A DNA stretch of 30,465 nucleotides. Origin: Chloroflexota bacterium (GTDB taxonomy: Bacteria; Chloroflexota; Ktedonobacteria; Ktedonobacterales; Ktedonobacteraceae). The stretch is from positions 1-30,465 of the forward strand of contig CADDZH010000066.1 of NCBI GenBank assembly GCA_902812455.1, read 5' to 3'. The notes beneath the pieces are model-generated. The model was not told the origin of the DNA. It worked only from the letters and a program-made list of their open reading frames with translations, and searched no databases. Positions within the stretch are counted from its first letter, which is position 1, and the number at the start of each line of letters is the position of its first letter. Of this stretch, positions 7,719 to 15,231 are shown in pieces. A program made the translations under genes and the position numbers.

Positions 7719-7819
7719 CGAATTAGTCCTCCAGGTAGTGAAGATGAAATGCTCTTCTGGTATTATATCTTAAACAACGTGACGATTTGCGTACATAATG
7801 GTAACGATATGGGGAGCCA

Positions 7820-7855
7820 GGACAACCGCAAGGGTTGTCCCTACTATATACGCGA
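7820..7855 (+). repeat. Hairpin repeat R5 with CCCTACTATATACG tail
   Basis: A perfect 8-bp stem GGACAACC (7820-7827) and GGTTGTCC (7833-7840) with loop GCAAG, followed by CTACTATATACGCG. The tail matches those of R2 copies B and C. It lies just upstream of the ornithine cyclodeaminase start, so it would be in or near that gene's leader. Confidence 0.65.
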
Positions 7856-7890
7856 TTAATACCTCCAATTTTCACGAAAGGAGCGCCAGC

Positions 7891-8883
7891 ATGGCTCTTA
7901 TTCTCTCGCGTGCCGATGTACAACGCTGCCTGAGTATGGCCGAGGCCATCGAGGCGATGCGTACAGCCTTCAGCGCATTGCGAACCGGTCAGGCCGAGGT
8001 TCCGCAGCGCCTGGCCGTCGATCTGCCTGAGCAGAGCGTTGCCTTGCTCATGCCTTCAGTATTACAAACGAATGAAGAGCATTCCTTTGCTCTCAAGGTT
8101 ATTACGGTCATGCCCCACAATCCGCTTCGCAATCTGCCGCGCCTGTATGCCTCTATCCTGCTATTAGATGCTACAACCGGCCAGACGCTGGCCATGATGG
8201 AGGGTGGCTGGCTGACGGCTATGCGCACGGGCGCTGCCTCGGGCCTGGCCACCGCTTTGCTTGCGCGCCAGGATGCCAACGTGCTGGCTCTCTTTGGCGC
8301 GGGAACACAGGCTCCTACGCAGGTGCTTGCCATCCATACAGTACGTCCACTGCGCGAGGTTCGCGTTGTCAATCGCAGCGATGAGCACTTTCGATCGCTC
8401 GTAACCACCTTGCAAGCGCTGCTTAGCCCAGCCTGTCCACCTATCTACCGGGCAGCGACAAGCAAAGAGGCGCTGGCAGGTGCATCGCTCGTGGCCTGCG
8501 CCACTGTCGCTACTACTCCTCTATTTTCTTACGACGAAACCGAGCCTGGTACTCACATCAACGCCATCGGCGCCTTCACGCCTGAGATGTGCGAAGTTGA
8601 CCCCCAAACACTCGCTCATGCCCGCATTGTGGTCGATCAACGACAGGCCGCATTAGCCGAAGCCGGCGATCTCTTGCAGCCTCTCAAAGCTGGCCTGATC
8701 CCAGGCCCTGAGACCTGGACTGAGCTAGGCGAGTTGGTCCTTGGTACGCGCCCAGGCCGCCAGTCAGATGAAGAGATCAGCGTGTTCAAATCGGTGGGAA
8801 TAGCCGTCCAGGATATCGCTGCGGCGCTGCGGGTCTATAAAAAGGCGCGTGAGATGGGGATAGGAATAGAGGTCGAGGTGTGA
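7891..8883 (+). CDS. Ornithine cyclodeaminase / mu-crystallin family protein
   Basis: A 330-residue NAD(P)-dependent enzyme. The ATG at 7891 is chosen over the longer frame from 7798 because AAAGGAG lies eight bases before it and the extra leader runs through a hairpin repeat. Family residues can be seen: Lys69 in ALKVIT, Arg112 in AMRTGAASGLA, the dinucleotide-binding FGAGTQA (135-141), and INAIGAFTPEMCEVD with the late Asp. Members deaminate L-ornithine to L-proline, or act as alanine, lysine or imine dehydrogenases/reductases. No neighbour specifies the substrate, so I keep a family-level call. Confidence 0.85.
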   Translation: MALILSRADVQRCLSMAEAIEAMRTAFSALRTGQAEVPQRLAVDLPEQSVALLMPSVLQTNEEHSFALKVITVMPHNPLRNLPRLYASILLLDATTGQTLAMMEGGWLTAMRTGAASGLATALLARQDANVLALFGAGTQAPTQVLAIHTVRPLREVRVVNRSDEHFRSLVTTLQALLSPACPPIYRAATSKEALAGASLVACATVATTPLFSYDETEPGTHINAIGAFTPEMCEVDPQTLAHARIVVDQRQAALAEAGDLLQPLKAGLIPGPETWTELGELVLGTRPGRQSDEEISVFKSVGIAVQDIAAALRVYKKAREMGIGIEVEV

Positions 8884-8885
8884 CA

Positions 8886-9527
8886 TTAGCTCTGGCGTAG
8901 GCGCGAATGTTTCCGTTTCCAGCGCCGGTACATCACCTCGTCGCCCCAACTGAGGAAGCCGCTTGTGGTGAACCCGTGCACAATAACGACTGCTAGCAGC
9001 GAGCGCGGTGTTGCCTGGTCCAGGTAGAGCAGGCCGAAGAGGATACCGGCCAATGCGACACCGCCAACACTGCGCCAGCTCCACTTTCCCAGGCGATGGT
9101 ACAGTGTGTAGATGGCGGTGCTTACCAGCCAGCCCCAGCCAAGCCAGCCTGTCCACTGCGCCACGGCTGCCAGCATGAATCCCCGGAAGAACAGTTCCTC
9201 GATAGGAGCATTAATGAACAGGTAATAGCATCCCTGGAGGAAGTGATCGCTGAGCGTGGGCCAGCGAAACCAGGGCCCCACGATGTACATGCGGTATATT
9301 GTCGCAAAGGCCGCCATGGCAATGCCAATGATCAATCCGATTATCACCTGTTGTGGCACGTCGTGCAGCGTCAACCCCAGGAAGGATAGTGGCAGGTGAA
9401 GCGCCCAGATATACAGGAAAGGAATGATGGCCAGGGGAATGATGCGAAAGGGCAGATCAAGCCGCATCCAGCTCCAGGTATATGCAATGGTAGACCTGGG
9501 CACTGGGGGAGATTCTACTGATGCCAC
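8886..9527 (-). CDS. CPBP family intramembrane metalloprotease (Abi/CAAX type)
   Basis: A 213-residue membrane protein with about six hydrophobic segments. The three CPBP motifs are present: EELFFRG (E110, E111, R115), an H in IYTLYHRLG (H144) and an H in VVIVHGFTTSG (H184). These residues form the active site of Rce1-like intramembrane glutamic endopeptidases. The bacterial members have varied roles (prenyl-type processing, bacteriocin immunity, protein maturation) and the one here is unknown. The start is GTG at 9527, 12 bases after the stop of the upstream DUF6483-like gene, so the pair is likely cotranscribed. Confidence 0.82.
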   Translation of the reverse strand: MASVESPPVPRSTIAYTWSWMRLDLPFRIIPLAIIPFLYIWALHLPLSFLGLTLHDVPQQVIIGLIIGIAMAAFATIYRMYIVGPWFRWPTLSDHFLQGCYYLFINAPIEELFFRGFMLAAVAQWTGWLGWGWLVSTAIYTLYHRLGKWSWRSVGGVALAGILFGLLYLDQATPRSLLAVVIVHGFTTSGFLSWGDEVMYRRWKRKHSRLRQS

Positions 9528-9539
9528 CTTCGAGCCTTT

Positions 9540-10214
9540 CTACTCTTGTCCTGCGCGTTCCTGTAGCTCTGCCAGCCCTTCTTCCACCTCTTGCCTCGTT
9601 AAATTCCCGGCCTGCAGATCGGCATTGCTCTTTTTCAGCAACCTGTGGTAAAAAGCCAGACCCTGCTCGATCACATCGACGCTGGCGGCTGTACCTTCGC
9701 CCTGGGCTTCGACCATCTCGAACAGCGTGTCTTCTGCCCTGGCATACCTGCCAGACTGTTCATAATAACGAAACAGCTTACCTGTTGTCTTGAATGGCAG
9801 CTCATATTCTTCCAGGTTGCGCAAAAGTTCCTCGGTAGCGATCATGAGATCCAGGTCCAGCTCGTAATGCTGCAACAAAACTTCCAGGAACAGGTTCAGT
9901 GATTTCAAATGCCTGTGATAGCTCTCTTCCGGCTTGCCCAGCTCCAGGTAAATATCACCCTCTGCTTTGAGCAAGAGCGCAACCCACAGGCATTTTTCAA
10001 CATTCAGCACGCCCGTTGGCGAGAGTAAGTGCAGCAGCATCTCTTCTGAGGCAGTATTGATCAAACCGCTCGTCAATCCGGTTGCCTGTAAGAAAAGCTC
10101 ATCGATGTAGATGAGAGCCTCTTCGTGTTTGTTGAATTGTCGCAGCCCCAGGATAATGGATAATGCCCGCCCAAATTGCTCGGCAAGCCTGAGGATGTAA
10201 TCTTTGTTGATCAT
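9540..10214 (-). CDS. Helical protein, DUF6483-like
   Basis: A 224-residue soluble, almost wholly helical and acidic protein. The N-terminus MINKDYILRLAEQFGRALSI, followed by LRQFNKHEEALIYIDELF and then TPR-like helical pairs (CLWVALLLKAEGDIYLELGK), resembles what I recall of DUF6483 proteins, which have no established function. A degenerate TPR fold is a fair structural guess. It lies between gltX and the CPBP protease on the same strand. The ATG at 10214 has a weak ribosome binding site. Confidence 0.6.
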   Translation of the reverse strand: MINKDYILRLAEQFGRALSIILGLRQFNKHEEALIYIDELFLQATGLTSGLINTASEEMLLHLLSPTGVLNVEKCLWVALLLKAEGDIYLELGKPEESYHRHLKSLNLFLEVLLQHYELDLDLMIATEELLRNLEEYELPFKTTGKLFRYYEQSGRYARAEDTLFEMVEAQGEGTAASVDVIEQGLAFYHRLLKKSNADLQAGNLTRQEVEEGLAELQERAGQE

Positions 10215-10238
10215 GGATGTCTTTGGTAAGAAATCTTC

Positions 10239-10266
10239 CTGGCCCTCACAAGGAGGGCCACTACAT
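10239..10266. repeat. Interspersed hairpin R4, copy 2
   Basis: A perfect 7-bp stem GGCCCTC (10241-10247) and GAGGGCC (10253-10259) with loop ACAAG, followed by ACTACA. It is the better-folded copy of the element at 6703-6730. It lies in the 65-base gap between gltX and the next gene, where it could act as an mRNA hairpin; there is no T-run for a classic terminator. Confidence 0.6.
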
Positions 10267-10279
10267 TTCTTGCTATTGT

Positions 10280-11803
10280 TTATGCCAGTCGTGCAATGGC
10301 TCGATCAATACGGGCTAGAGAGCGCTCGCGTCCCAGCACCTCCATCATCTCGAAGAGTGGCGGTGTTGCCGGGCGCCCGCTGACCGCAACGCGAATGGCG
10401 CCAAACACCTGTGCGGGTTTCAACCCAAGCTCAGCCGTGAGTTCGCGCATTGGCCCTTCCAGCGCGGTATGCTCCCATGGCTCGATAGTGCTGAGCAGGT
10501 CGCGAGACTGTATGAGCACGTCGCGTGTCCTTTCAGCATCCATGCCCTTCTGGATGAGCATAGCCGTATCGTAGTCGAAATCTCCGGTATAGAAGAAGGA
10601 TACCATATGTGCGGCCTCGCCAAGTGTCTTCATGCGCTCCTGCTCAAGGCGCAGCACGCGAGCGGTATACTCAGGGTCAAGGGGACGGCTGATGCTATCC
10701 GGCAGCCCTCCCTCGGCCTCCGGTCGCTCTAAGTAGGGCAGTGTACGCCTTGTCAGCTCCTCCAGGGACAACGAGCGGATATAGACGCCGTTCATCCAGA
10801 GCAGTTTCTCAGGGTCGTAGATGCCGCTCGCTACGCCAATGCGGTCGAGCGTAAACACGCGTATCAGTTCCTCTTTTGTGAAAATCTCTGTTTTATCGTC
10901 ATATGACCAGCCAAGCAGGGCCAGGAAATTGAATACCGCCTCTGGCAGGTATCCCTGCTGCTGGTAATCACTCCATGATGGAGCGCCGCGCCTCTTGCTG
11001 AGTTTTTTCTTGTCCTTGCCCAGGATATTGGGCATCTGGTAGACGAGCGGCATCTCCCAGCCCAGCGCTTTATACATCTGCACGTGAAGGGGTGCGCTGG
11101 ATATCCACTCCTCGCCTCGCAATGCATGTGTAATGGCCATCAGGTGATCGTCAACAAGATGGGCGAGATGGTAGGTTGGCAAGCCATCGGATTTGAGAAT
11201 GATGGCATCATCGAGATTGGCATTCTGGAAGACAATATCCCCGTGCAGCGGGTCGTGAACCACTGTCTCTCCCTCAGTGGGCATGGCGAAACGCACCGTC
11301 CATGTTTTGCCGGCAGCCTCGTTAGCGGCTCGCTCCTCATCAGTGAGATAGCGGCAATGGCGATCATAGCGTGGGGGCAGCTTCTGTGCTTCCTGCTCTT
11401 TGCGCATCTGGGCAAGTCGCTCAGGCGTGCAGTAACATTTGTAGGCATGGCCGGACTCGATCAACTGGTTGGCATAGTACTGGTAGAGAGCTTTGCGCTC
11501 TGTCTGGTAATATGGGCCATATGGGCCGCCTACTCCTGGCCCTTCGTCGATATCCATGCCAAGCCAGTGGAAGCCTTCTATCAGGTGATCAACGGCTCCT
11601 TCGACCGTGCGTGCGACATCGGTATCTTCGATACGCAGGATAAATTGTCCCCCACAGTGCCGCGCATACAGCCAGCTAAACAGGGCGGTACGAAATCCGC
11701 CAATATGCTGGAAGCCTGTCGGGCTGGGAGCAAAGCGTGTGCGAACCGGGCGCTCTTTCGGCTTTGTCTCCTGCTGCTCTAAACGCTGATCTATTTGTGT
11801 CAT
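10280..11803 (-). CDS. gltX: Glutamate--tRNA ligase
   Basis: A 507-residue class I aminoacyl-tRNA synthetase that charges tRNA-Glu (and possibly tRNA-Gln where GatCAB is used). The HIGH-type motif is FAPSPTGFQHIGGFRTALF (24-42) and the KMSKS-type motif is KKLSKRRG (266-273). A CYC pair (123, 125) and a later RHC (148-150) recall the zinc-binding insert of many GluRS. The length is normal and no motif is broken. The ATG at 11803 is chosen because GAGAGAGG lies upstream and the conserved fold begins 20 residues later; the longer frame to 11914 adds an unlikely leader. Confidence 0.95.
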   Translation of the reverse strand: MTQIDQRLEQQETKPKERPVRTRFAPSPTGFQHIGGFRTALFSWLYARHCGGQFILRIEDTDVARTVEGAVDHLIEGFHWLGMDIDEGPGVGGPYGPYYQTERKALYQYYANQLIESGHAYKCYCTPERLAQMRKEQEAQKLPPRYDRHCRYLTDEERAANEAAGKTWTVRFAMPTEGETVVHDPLHGDIVFQNANLDDAIILKSDGLPTYHLAHLVDDHLMAITHALRGEEWISSAPLHVQMYKALGWEMPLVYQMPNILGKDKKKLSKRRGAPSWSDYQQQGYLPEAVFNFLALLGWSYDDKTEIFTKEELIRVFTLDRIGVASGIYDPEKLLWMNGVYIRSLSLEELTRRTLPYLERPEAEGGLPDSISRPLDPEYTARVLRLEQERMKTLGEAAHMVSFFYTGDFDYDTAMLIQKGMDAERTRDVLIQSRDLLSTIEPWEHTALEGPMRELTAELGLKPAQVFGAIRVAVSGRPATPPLFEMMEVLGRERSLARIDRAIARLA

Positions 11804-12048
11804 ACGTACAACCTCTCTCCTCTCCATCACAATGTGTTGCTCTATTGTAGCATATTGCACCAATATATGGGCAGGAATACGCAGAAAATCGCCACTGGAA
11901 AAACCGCTCCCCATTTGCTATACTTGAACCGAAAGTTGTAGATTGGGTTGCTTCTATTGCACATACTTGACCGGTATTATGAACCGCCTCTCGCGCTTCT
12001 AGAGGAAGGCTCTTGCAGCATTAGGTGCATGGTTCCCGAAGGAGCCAG

Positions 12049-12846
12049 ATGATGATATCGCGTCCTGAGTCACATGGCGAGCAGTACGTGGTGCGGTTTC
12101 AGGACCAGAGCGTGGTGGATCGTTATCACCTGCGCCCCACCTATCCGCCAGAGACCTTCGCGATCCTCAATGAATTGATCGTAGACGAGCCGCGCGCTGT
12201 GCTCGATGTGGGCTGCGGGACGGGCAATATTGCCCGTCCCCTGGCCGAATATGTCGAACGCATTGATGCCGTCGATTTGTCGTTTCCAATGCTTGAGCGC
12301 GCCAGGAAGCTTCCCGGCGGCGATTCACCTAAGATCCGCTGGTTACATGGACGGGCTGAAGACGTGGAGCTTGAGCCGCCCTACGCCCTGGTCACGGCTG
12401 GCGAGAGCCTGCACTGGATGGAGTGGAGTGTGGTTCTACCTCGTTTCGCACGCCTGGTGACGCCACACGGTATGCTTGCTATTGTCTATATTGTGGATCA
12501 GCCCGTTCCCTGGCGCGAAGGCTATCATCTGATCAGGCAGCGTTTCACCAACAACCCCACCTATGTGCCGTTTGATTGGATTGCCGAATTGGAGAAGTAC
12601 CGGTTGTTTCAGAAATTGGGTGAATGCAAGACCACCCCTGTGTCTATGCGGCAGACGGTCGAGGACTACATCGCGGCCCAGCATGCGCGCAGTGGTCTCT
12701 CGCTTGAAACTATGACGGCCGAGCAGGCGGTCCAGTTCGACACGGAGATGCGGGCGCTGCTTTTGCCTTTTGCTCAAAACGGGCTGCTCACTCTCAGTGT
12801 AGTTGGCGGAATCACCTGGGGCAAACCATTGAGCGGGGAGAACTGA
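12049..12846 (+). CDS. Class I SAM-dependent methyltransferase
   Basis: A 265-residue methyltransferase. Motif I is VLDVGCGTGNIARPL (51-65), strand 2 ends in DAVDLSFPMLERAR (D76), and the middle motif reads YALVTAGESLHWMEW, a pattern of the Methyltransf_11/trans-aconitate-type group. The N-terminal VVDRYHLRPTYPPETF is also typical of these small-molecule methyltransferases. The start is ATG at 12049 with AAGGAG six bases before it; an in-frame ATG at 12025 lacks a site. Substrate unknown. It precedes the lysA gene by about 200 bases with an independent promoter between them. Confidence 0.82.
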   Translation: MMISRPESHGEQYVVRFQDQSVVDRYHLRPTYPPETFAILNELIVDEPRAVLDVGCGTGNIARPLAEYVERIDAVDLSFPMLERARKLPGGDSPKIRWLHGRAEDVELEPPYALVTAGESLHWMEWSVVLPRFARLVTPHGMLAIVYIVDQPVPWREGYHLIRQRFTNNPTYVPFDWIAELEKYRLFQKLGECKTTPVSMRQTVEDYIAAQHARSGLSLETMTAEQAVQFDTEMRALLLPFAQNGLLTLSVVGGITWGKPLSGEN

Positions 12847-12907
12847 GGCGAGTGGAGAGCAGGTTTGAAGAACCGTTGTATATCTTTATTCATTAATAAA
12901 AGTGTTT

Positions 12908-12935
12908 TTGCATACTGTTTCCTCCCTGGTATAAT
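12908..12935 (+). promoter_or_regulatory. Putative promoter for lysA region
   Basis: A perfect TATAAT (12930-12935) with a partial -35 TTGCAT (12908-12913) at 16 bases. Transcription would start near 12942, i.e. at or next to the ATG of a 46-codon frame that overlaps the start of lysA. Confidence 0.5.
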
Positions 12936-12941
12936 GAGAAA

Positions 12942-13082
12942 ATGATAGATATTACTACCTTTGACGATTGGCTACAGGCAGGGCACAACAAATGGAATAC
13001 ACCGCCTAGCTTGATAAATGAATATGTGCGACAGGCAAAAGGAGATAGCCTTGCAACCACCCCTATTCCATCTACTGCCTGA
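12942..13082 (+). CDS. Possible 46-codon upstream frame overlapping lysA
   Basis: A short frame starting MIDITTFDDWLQAGHNKW and ending in IPSTA. It begins seven bases after a TATAAT box with no room for a ribosome binding site, so it could only be translated as a leaderless message. Its 3' part overlaps the ribosome binding site and first ten codons of lysA in another frame. It is not lysine-rich, so a classical attenuator peptide is not indicated. It may be chance; I list it because its position could matter for lysA translation. Confidence 0.25.
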   Translation: MIDITTFDDWLQAGHNKWNTPPSLINEYVRQAKGDSLATTPIPSTA

Positions 13083-14382
13083 CACTGCGACCATCTCTCC
13101 TGCTGGCATACTTCATATAGCCGGGCATTCTGTGCCTGGATTGGCGAGGCAGTATGGGACGCCACTGTACATCTTTGACCGCGCGACTATTGTCAATGCC
13201 TGCCGGGGGTATATTGAGGCGTTTCACAGGCGCTACACAGCTTCAGCCGTCCACATCCTCTATGCCTCCAAAGCCTATCTTTCACCGCTTATCGCACGAT
13301 TAGTGGCCGAACAGGGTTTGGGATTGGATGTTGTCTCCGGTGGTGAACTCTTGCTCGCAAGACGGGCGAATGTGCTCATGGAGCGCGTCTCGTTTCATGG
13401 GAATAACAAATCCGAGGAGGAGCTGCGGCTGGCATTGGAACTGGGTGTGGGGCGCATTGTGCTGGATAACTGGAGCGAGCTGGAACGCTTGACACGCATT
13501 GCGCGAGCAACAAACTGGCGGCCAGGGGTATTACTTCGCGTAGCTCCTGGAGTTGAGACAGATACCCATCCCTACTTACAGACTGGTCATGCTTCAGCCA
13601 AATTTGGCTTCCCATTTGCGGATGGCGAAGCCAGGGCTGCTCTGCTGCGAATCATCGGTGAGGGGCAACTCCGGCTGCTGGGCGTGCATGCGCATACCGG
13701 CACAATGCTGCGCGATGTGCGCCCGTACCAGCAATGCCTTGAGCGCCTGCTAGGGCTTGCTGCCGAAGTGCATGCTGAGACGGGCTGGTGGCCAGAAGAG
13801 ATCAGTCCCGGCGGTGGCTGGGGCATCGATACGCCTGATTGCACTAGCACCCCTGATGTGCAGGTGCTAGCCCAGGCGCTGCAAGAGACTATGGAACGTG
13901 GCTTAGCCGTTATCGGAGCAAATCTTCCTGCCCCAACTTTGATTATTGAACCTGGGCGTTCGATTATTGCCCGCGCCGGAGTAGCTGTCTACCGGATAGG
14001 TGCGCGCAAAGCCACGCCTGGTGGGGTGACCTACCTGTTCGTTGATGGGGGTATGGCGGATAATATTCGCCCCGCGCTCTATGGCGCGCTTTACACCGCT
14101 ATTGCTGTTGAGAAAGTGACAGCAGCGCCCGCAGAAGAGGTTTGTGTGGCCGGGCGATACTGTGAATCGGGTGATGTGCTCATCGAGCATGTACTACTAC
14201 CGCGCATGGATGAAGGAGAACTGCTGGCGCTGCCCACAGTTGGCGCGTACTGCCTGCCTATGGCGAGCAACTATAATCTTGTTCCTCGCCCAGCCGTCAT
14301 ACTTGTGGATGAGCAACAGGTACAACTCATGGAACGACGCGAAACCCATGATGATGTACTCTCGCGCTACCAGGATATCTGA
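13051..14382 (+). CDS. lysA: Diaminopimelate decarboxylase
   Basis: A 443-residue fold-III PLP enzyme of the Orn/DAP/Arg decarboxylase group; DAP decarboxylase makes L-lysine from meso-diaminopimelate. The PLP lysine lies in LYASKAYLSP (Lys74), followed by GLGLDVVSGGEL, SFHGNNKSEEEL, the HAHTGT block, ISPGGGWG, EPGRSI for phosphate binding, and RYCESGDVL with the active-site Cys, all as in LysA. The TTG at 13051 is preferred to the ATG at 13018 because AAAAGGAG lies seven bases upstream of the TTG and the conserved N-terminus starts there. It ends two bases from the stop of the convergent DUF151 gene. Confidence 0.9.
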   Translation: MQPPLFHLLPDTATISPAGILHIAGHSVPGLARQYGTPLYIFDRATIVNACRGYIEAFHRRYTASAVHILYASKAYLSPLIARLVAEQGLGLDVVSGGELLLARRANVLMERVSFHGNNKSEEELRLALELGVGRIVLDNWSELERLTRIARATNWRPGVLLRVAPGVETDTHPYLQTGHASAKFGFPFADGEARAALLRIIGEGQLRLLGVHAHTGTMLRDVRPYQQCLERLLGLAAEVHAETGWWPEEISPGGGWGIDTPDCTSTPDVQVLAQALQETMERGLAVIGANLPAPTLIIEPGRSIIARAGVAVYRIGARKATPGGVTYLFVDGGMADNIRPALYGALYTAIAVEKVTAAPAEEVCVAGRYCESGDVLIEHVLLPRMDEGELLALPTVGAYCLPMASNYNLVPRPAVILVDEQQVQLMERRETHDDVLSRYQDI

Positions 14383-14384
14383 GA

Positions 14385-14906
14385 TTAATCTTTCCCGAAC
14401 TCGTCCAGCACGTCCAGACTATTGATAAAGTCGCGGTAAGCATCCAGGTTGTCTCTATCTGAATCCTTCCTTTGCTCGACTTTGGGTGTTGCCTGTTCTT
14501 CGTTCGTTTCCAACGCTACGCCCGCACGCTCTAGCACGCTCTCCTCAACGAAGATCGAGGTTTTTGCTCGTACTGCAAGGGCGATAGCATCGCTTGGGCG
14601 TGAGTCAATTTCGACATGCCGGCCTGCGACATCCAGGACAATACGAGCATAAAAGATGTCGTCGATTAAATCCGAAATGACAATGCTCACTATCCTTGCG
14701 CCTAGCTCAGTAATGACATTTTTGAGCAAGTCGTGCGTAAGCGGCCTGGGCGACGTTGTCCCTTGAAGTTCGACGGCAATAGCATATGCTTCTGGATGGG
14801 CTATCCAGATGAAGAGATAGCGCTCCTGATCCGTCGCTTTCAAGATGACCACACGCTGCTGCGTGGCCAGGTTTATACGCACACTTTCAACTGTCATCTC
14901 AACCAT
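14385..14906 (-). CDS. Bifunctional nuclease family protein (DUF151)
   Basis: A 173-residue protein with the BFN/DUF151 domain over about residues 1-130: FIWIAHPEAYAIAVELQG, RPLTHDLLKNVI, FYARIVLD, then the highly conserved SRPSDAIALAVRAKTSIFV. Plant and bacterial members have been reported to have DNase and RNase activity and roles in defence or stress; the function here is inferred only from family. The tail from about 140 is charged and low in complexity. ATG at 14906 follows GGGAG. It is convergent with lysA, two bases apart, and divergent from lexA. Confidence 0.87.
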   Translation of the reverse strand: MVEMTVESVRINLATQQRVVILKATDQERYLFIWIAHPEAYAIAVELQGTTSPRPLTHDLLKNVITELGARIVSIVISDLIDDIFYARIVLDVAGRHVEIDSRPSDAIALAVRAKTSIFVEESVLERAGVALETNEEQATPKVEQRKDSDRDNLDAYRDFINSLDVLDEFGKD

Positions 14907-14957
14907 ACGTTTGAACTCCCTTTTCTATGGCGGGATCGTTGCATTAGTGACACCTCT

Positions 14958-14987
14958 ATTGTACACATATCTGGGGGAGAAACGCAA
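14958..14987 (-). promoter_or_regulatory. Putative promoter for the DUF151 gene
   Basis: On the minus strand the -35 is TTGCGT (14982-14987), the spacer 18 bases, and the -10 TACAAT (14958-14963) with TG just upstream of it (extended -10 style). It would begin transcription about 45 bases before the ATG at 14906. Confidence 0.55.
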
Positions 14988-15049
14988 GGGAAATAGCCCA
15001 TGATAGTTCCATCAACAATCAGATGCAGCGAACCAGGCTGATGGCGGCA

Positions 15050-15080
15050 AGGTTCAAATGAACATGACATGTCTGAACCT
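15050..15080. promoter_or_regulatory. Nested inverted repeats, possible operator
   Basis: Outer arms AGGTTCA (15050-15056) and TGAACCT (15074-15080) are perfect. Inside are GTTCAAATGAAC (15052-15063) and the palindrome GACATGTC (15066-15073). It lies between the two divergent promoters. A regulator-binding site is likely; which regulator is open. Confidence 0.45.
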
Positions 15081-15122
15081 CACCGTAGGAAAAAAATTTC
15101 TGAAAATACGTTCAAAAAATGC

Positions 15123-15151
15123 TTGCAATGCTCTGATTCATATGCTATGAT
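15123..15151 (+). promoter_or_regulatory. lexA: Putative lexA promoter
   Basis: -35 TTGCAA (15123-15128), 17-base spacer, -10 TATGAT (15146-15151). The predicted start is near 15158, inside the candidate LexA box at 15158-15169. Confidence 0.6.
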
Positions 15152-15157
15152 TGACTT

Positions 15158-15169
15158 GAATAGCCGTTC
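15158..15169 (+). promoter_or_regulatory. Candidate LexA operator at the lexA transcription start
   Basis: GAATAGCCGTTC is GAAT-N4-GTTC, one mismatch from the GAAC-N4-GTTC box bound by Bacillus-type LexA. Its place over the predicted transcription start would suit autorepression, as is usual for lexA. The consensus for this organism is unknown to me, so the call is tentative. Confidence 0.4.
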
Positions 15170-15231
15170 TACTTTTGGGTAGTTATGCTAGATAATCGAG
15201 GTCTACTTTAAGAAAGGCGGGTACGAATGCT

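Larger units (their letters stand above)
14907..15231. other. Divergent regulatory region between the DUF151 gene and lexA
   Basis: This 325-base gap holds two outward-facing promoters (14958-14987 on minus, 15123-15151 on plus) and several inverted GAAC/GTTC half-sites. No gene is visible. The half-sites are the kind used by Gram-positive-type LexA proteins (GAAC-N4-GTTC). Confidence 0.55.

Noticed and set aside
11084..11782. Open frame of 232 codons on the plus strand
   Set aside because: It is antisense to gltX, which has intact HIGH and KLSKR motifs. Its sequence shows no domain.
15050..15080. A tRNA T-loop suggested by GGTTCAAAT
   Set aside because: The surrounding bases do not form a cloverleaf or acceptor stem; the segment is better read as a nested inverted repeat.
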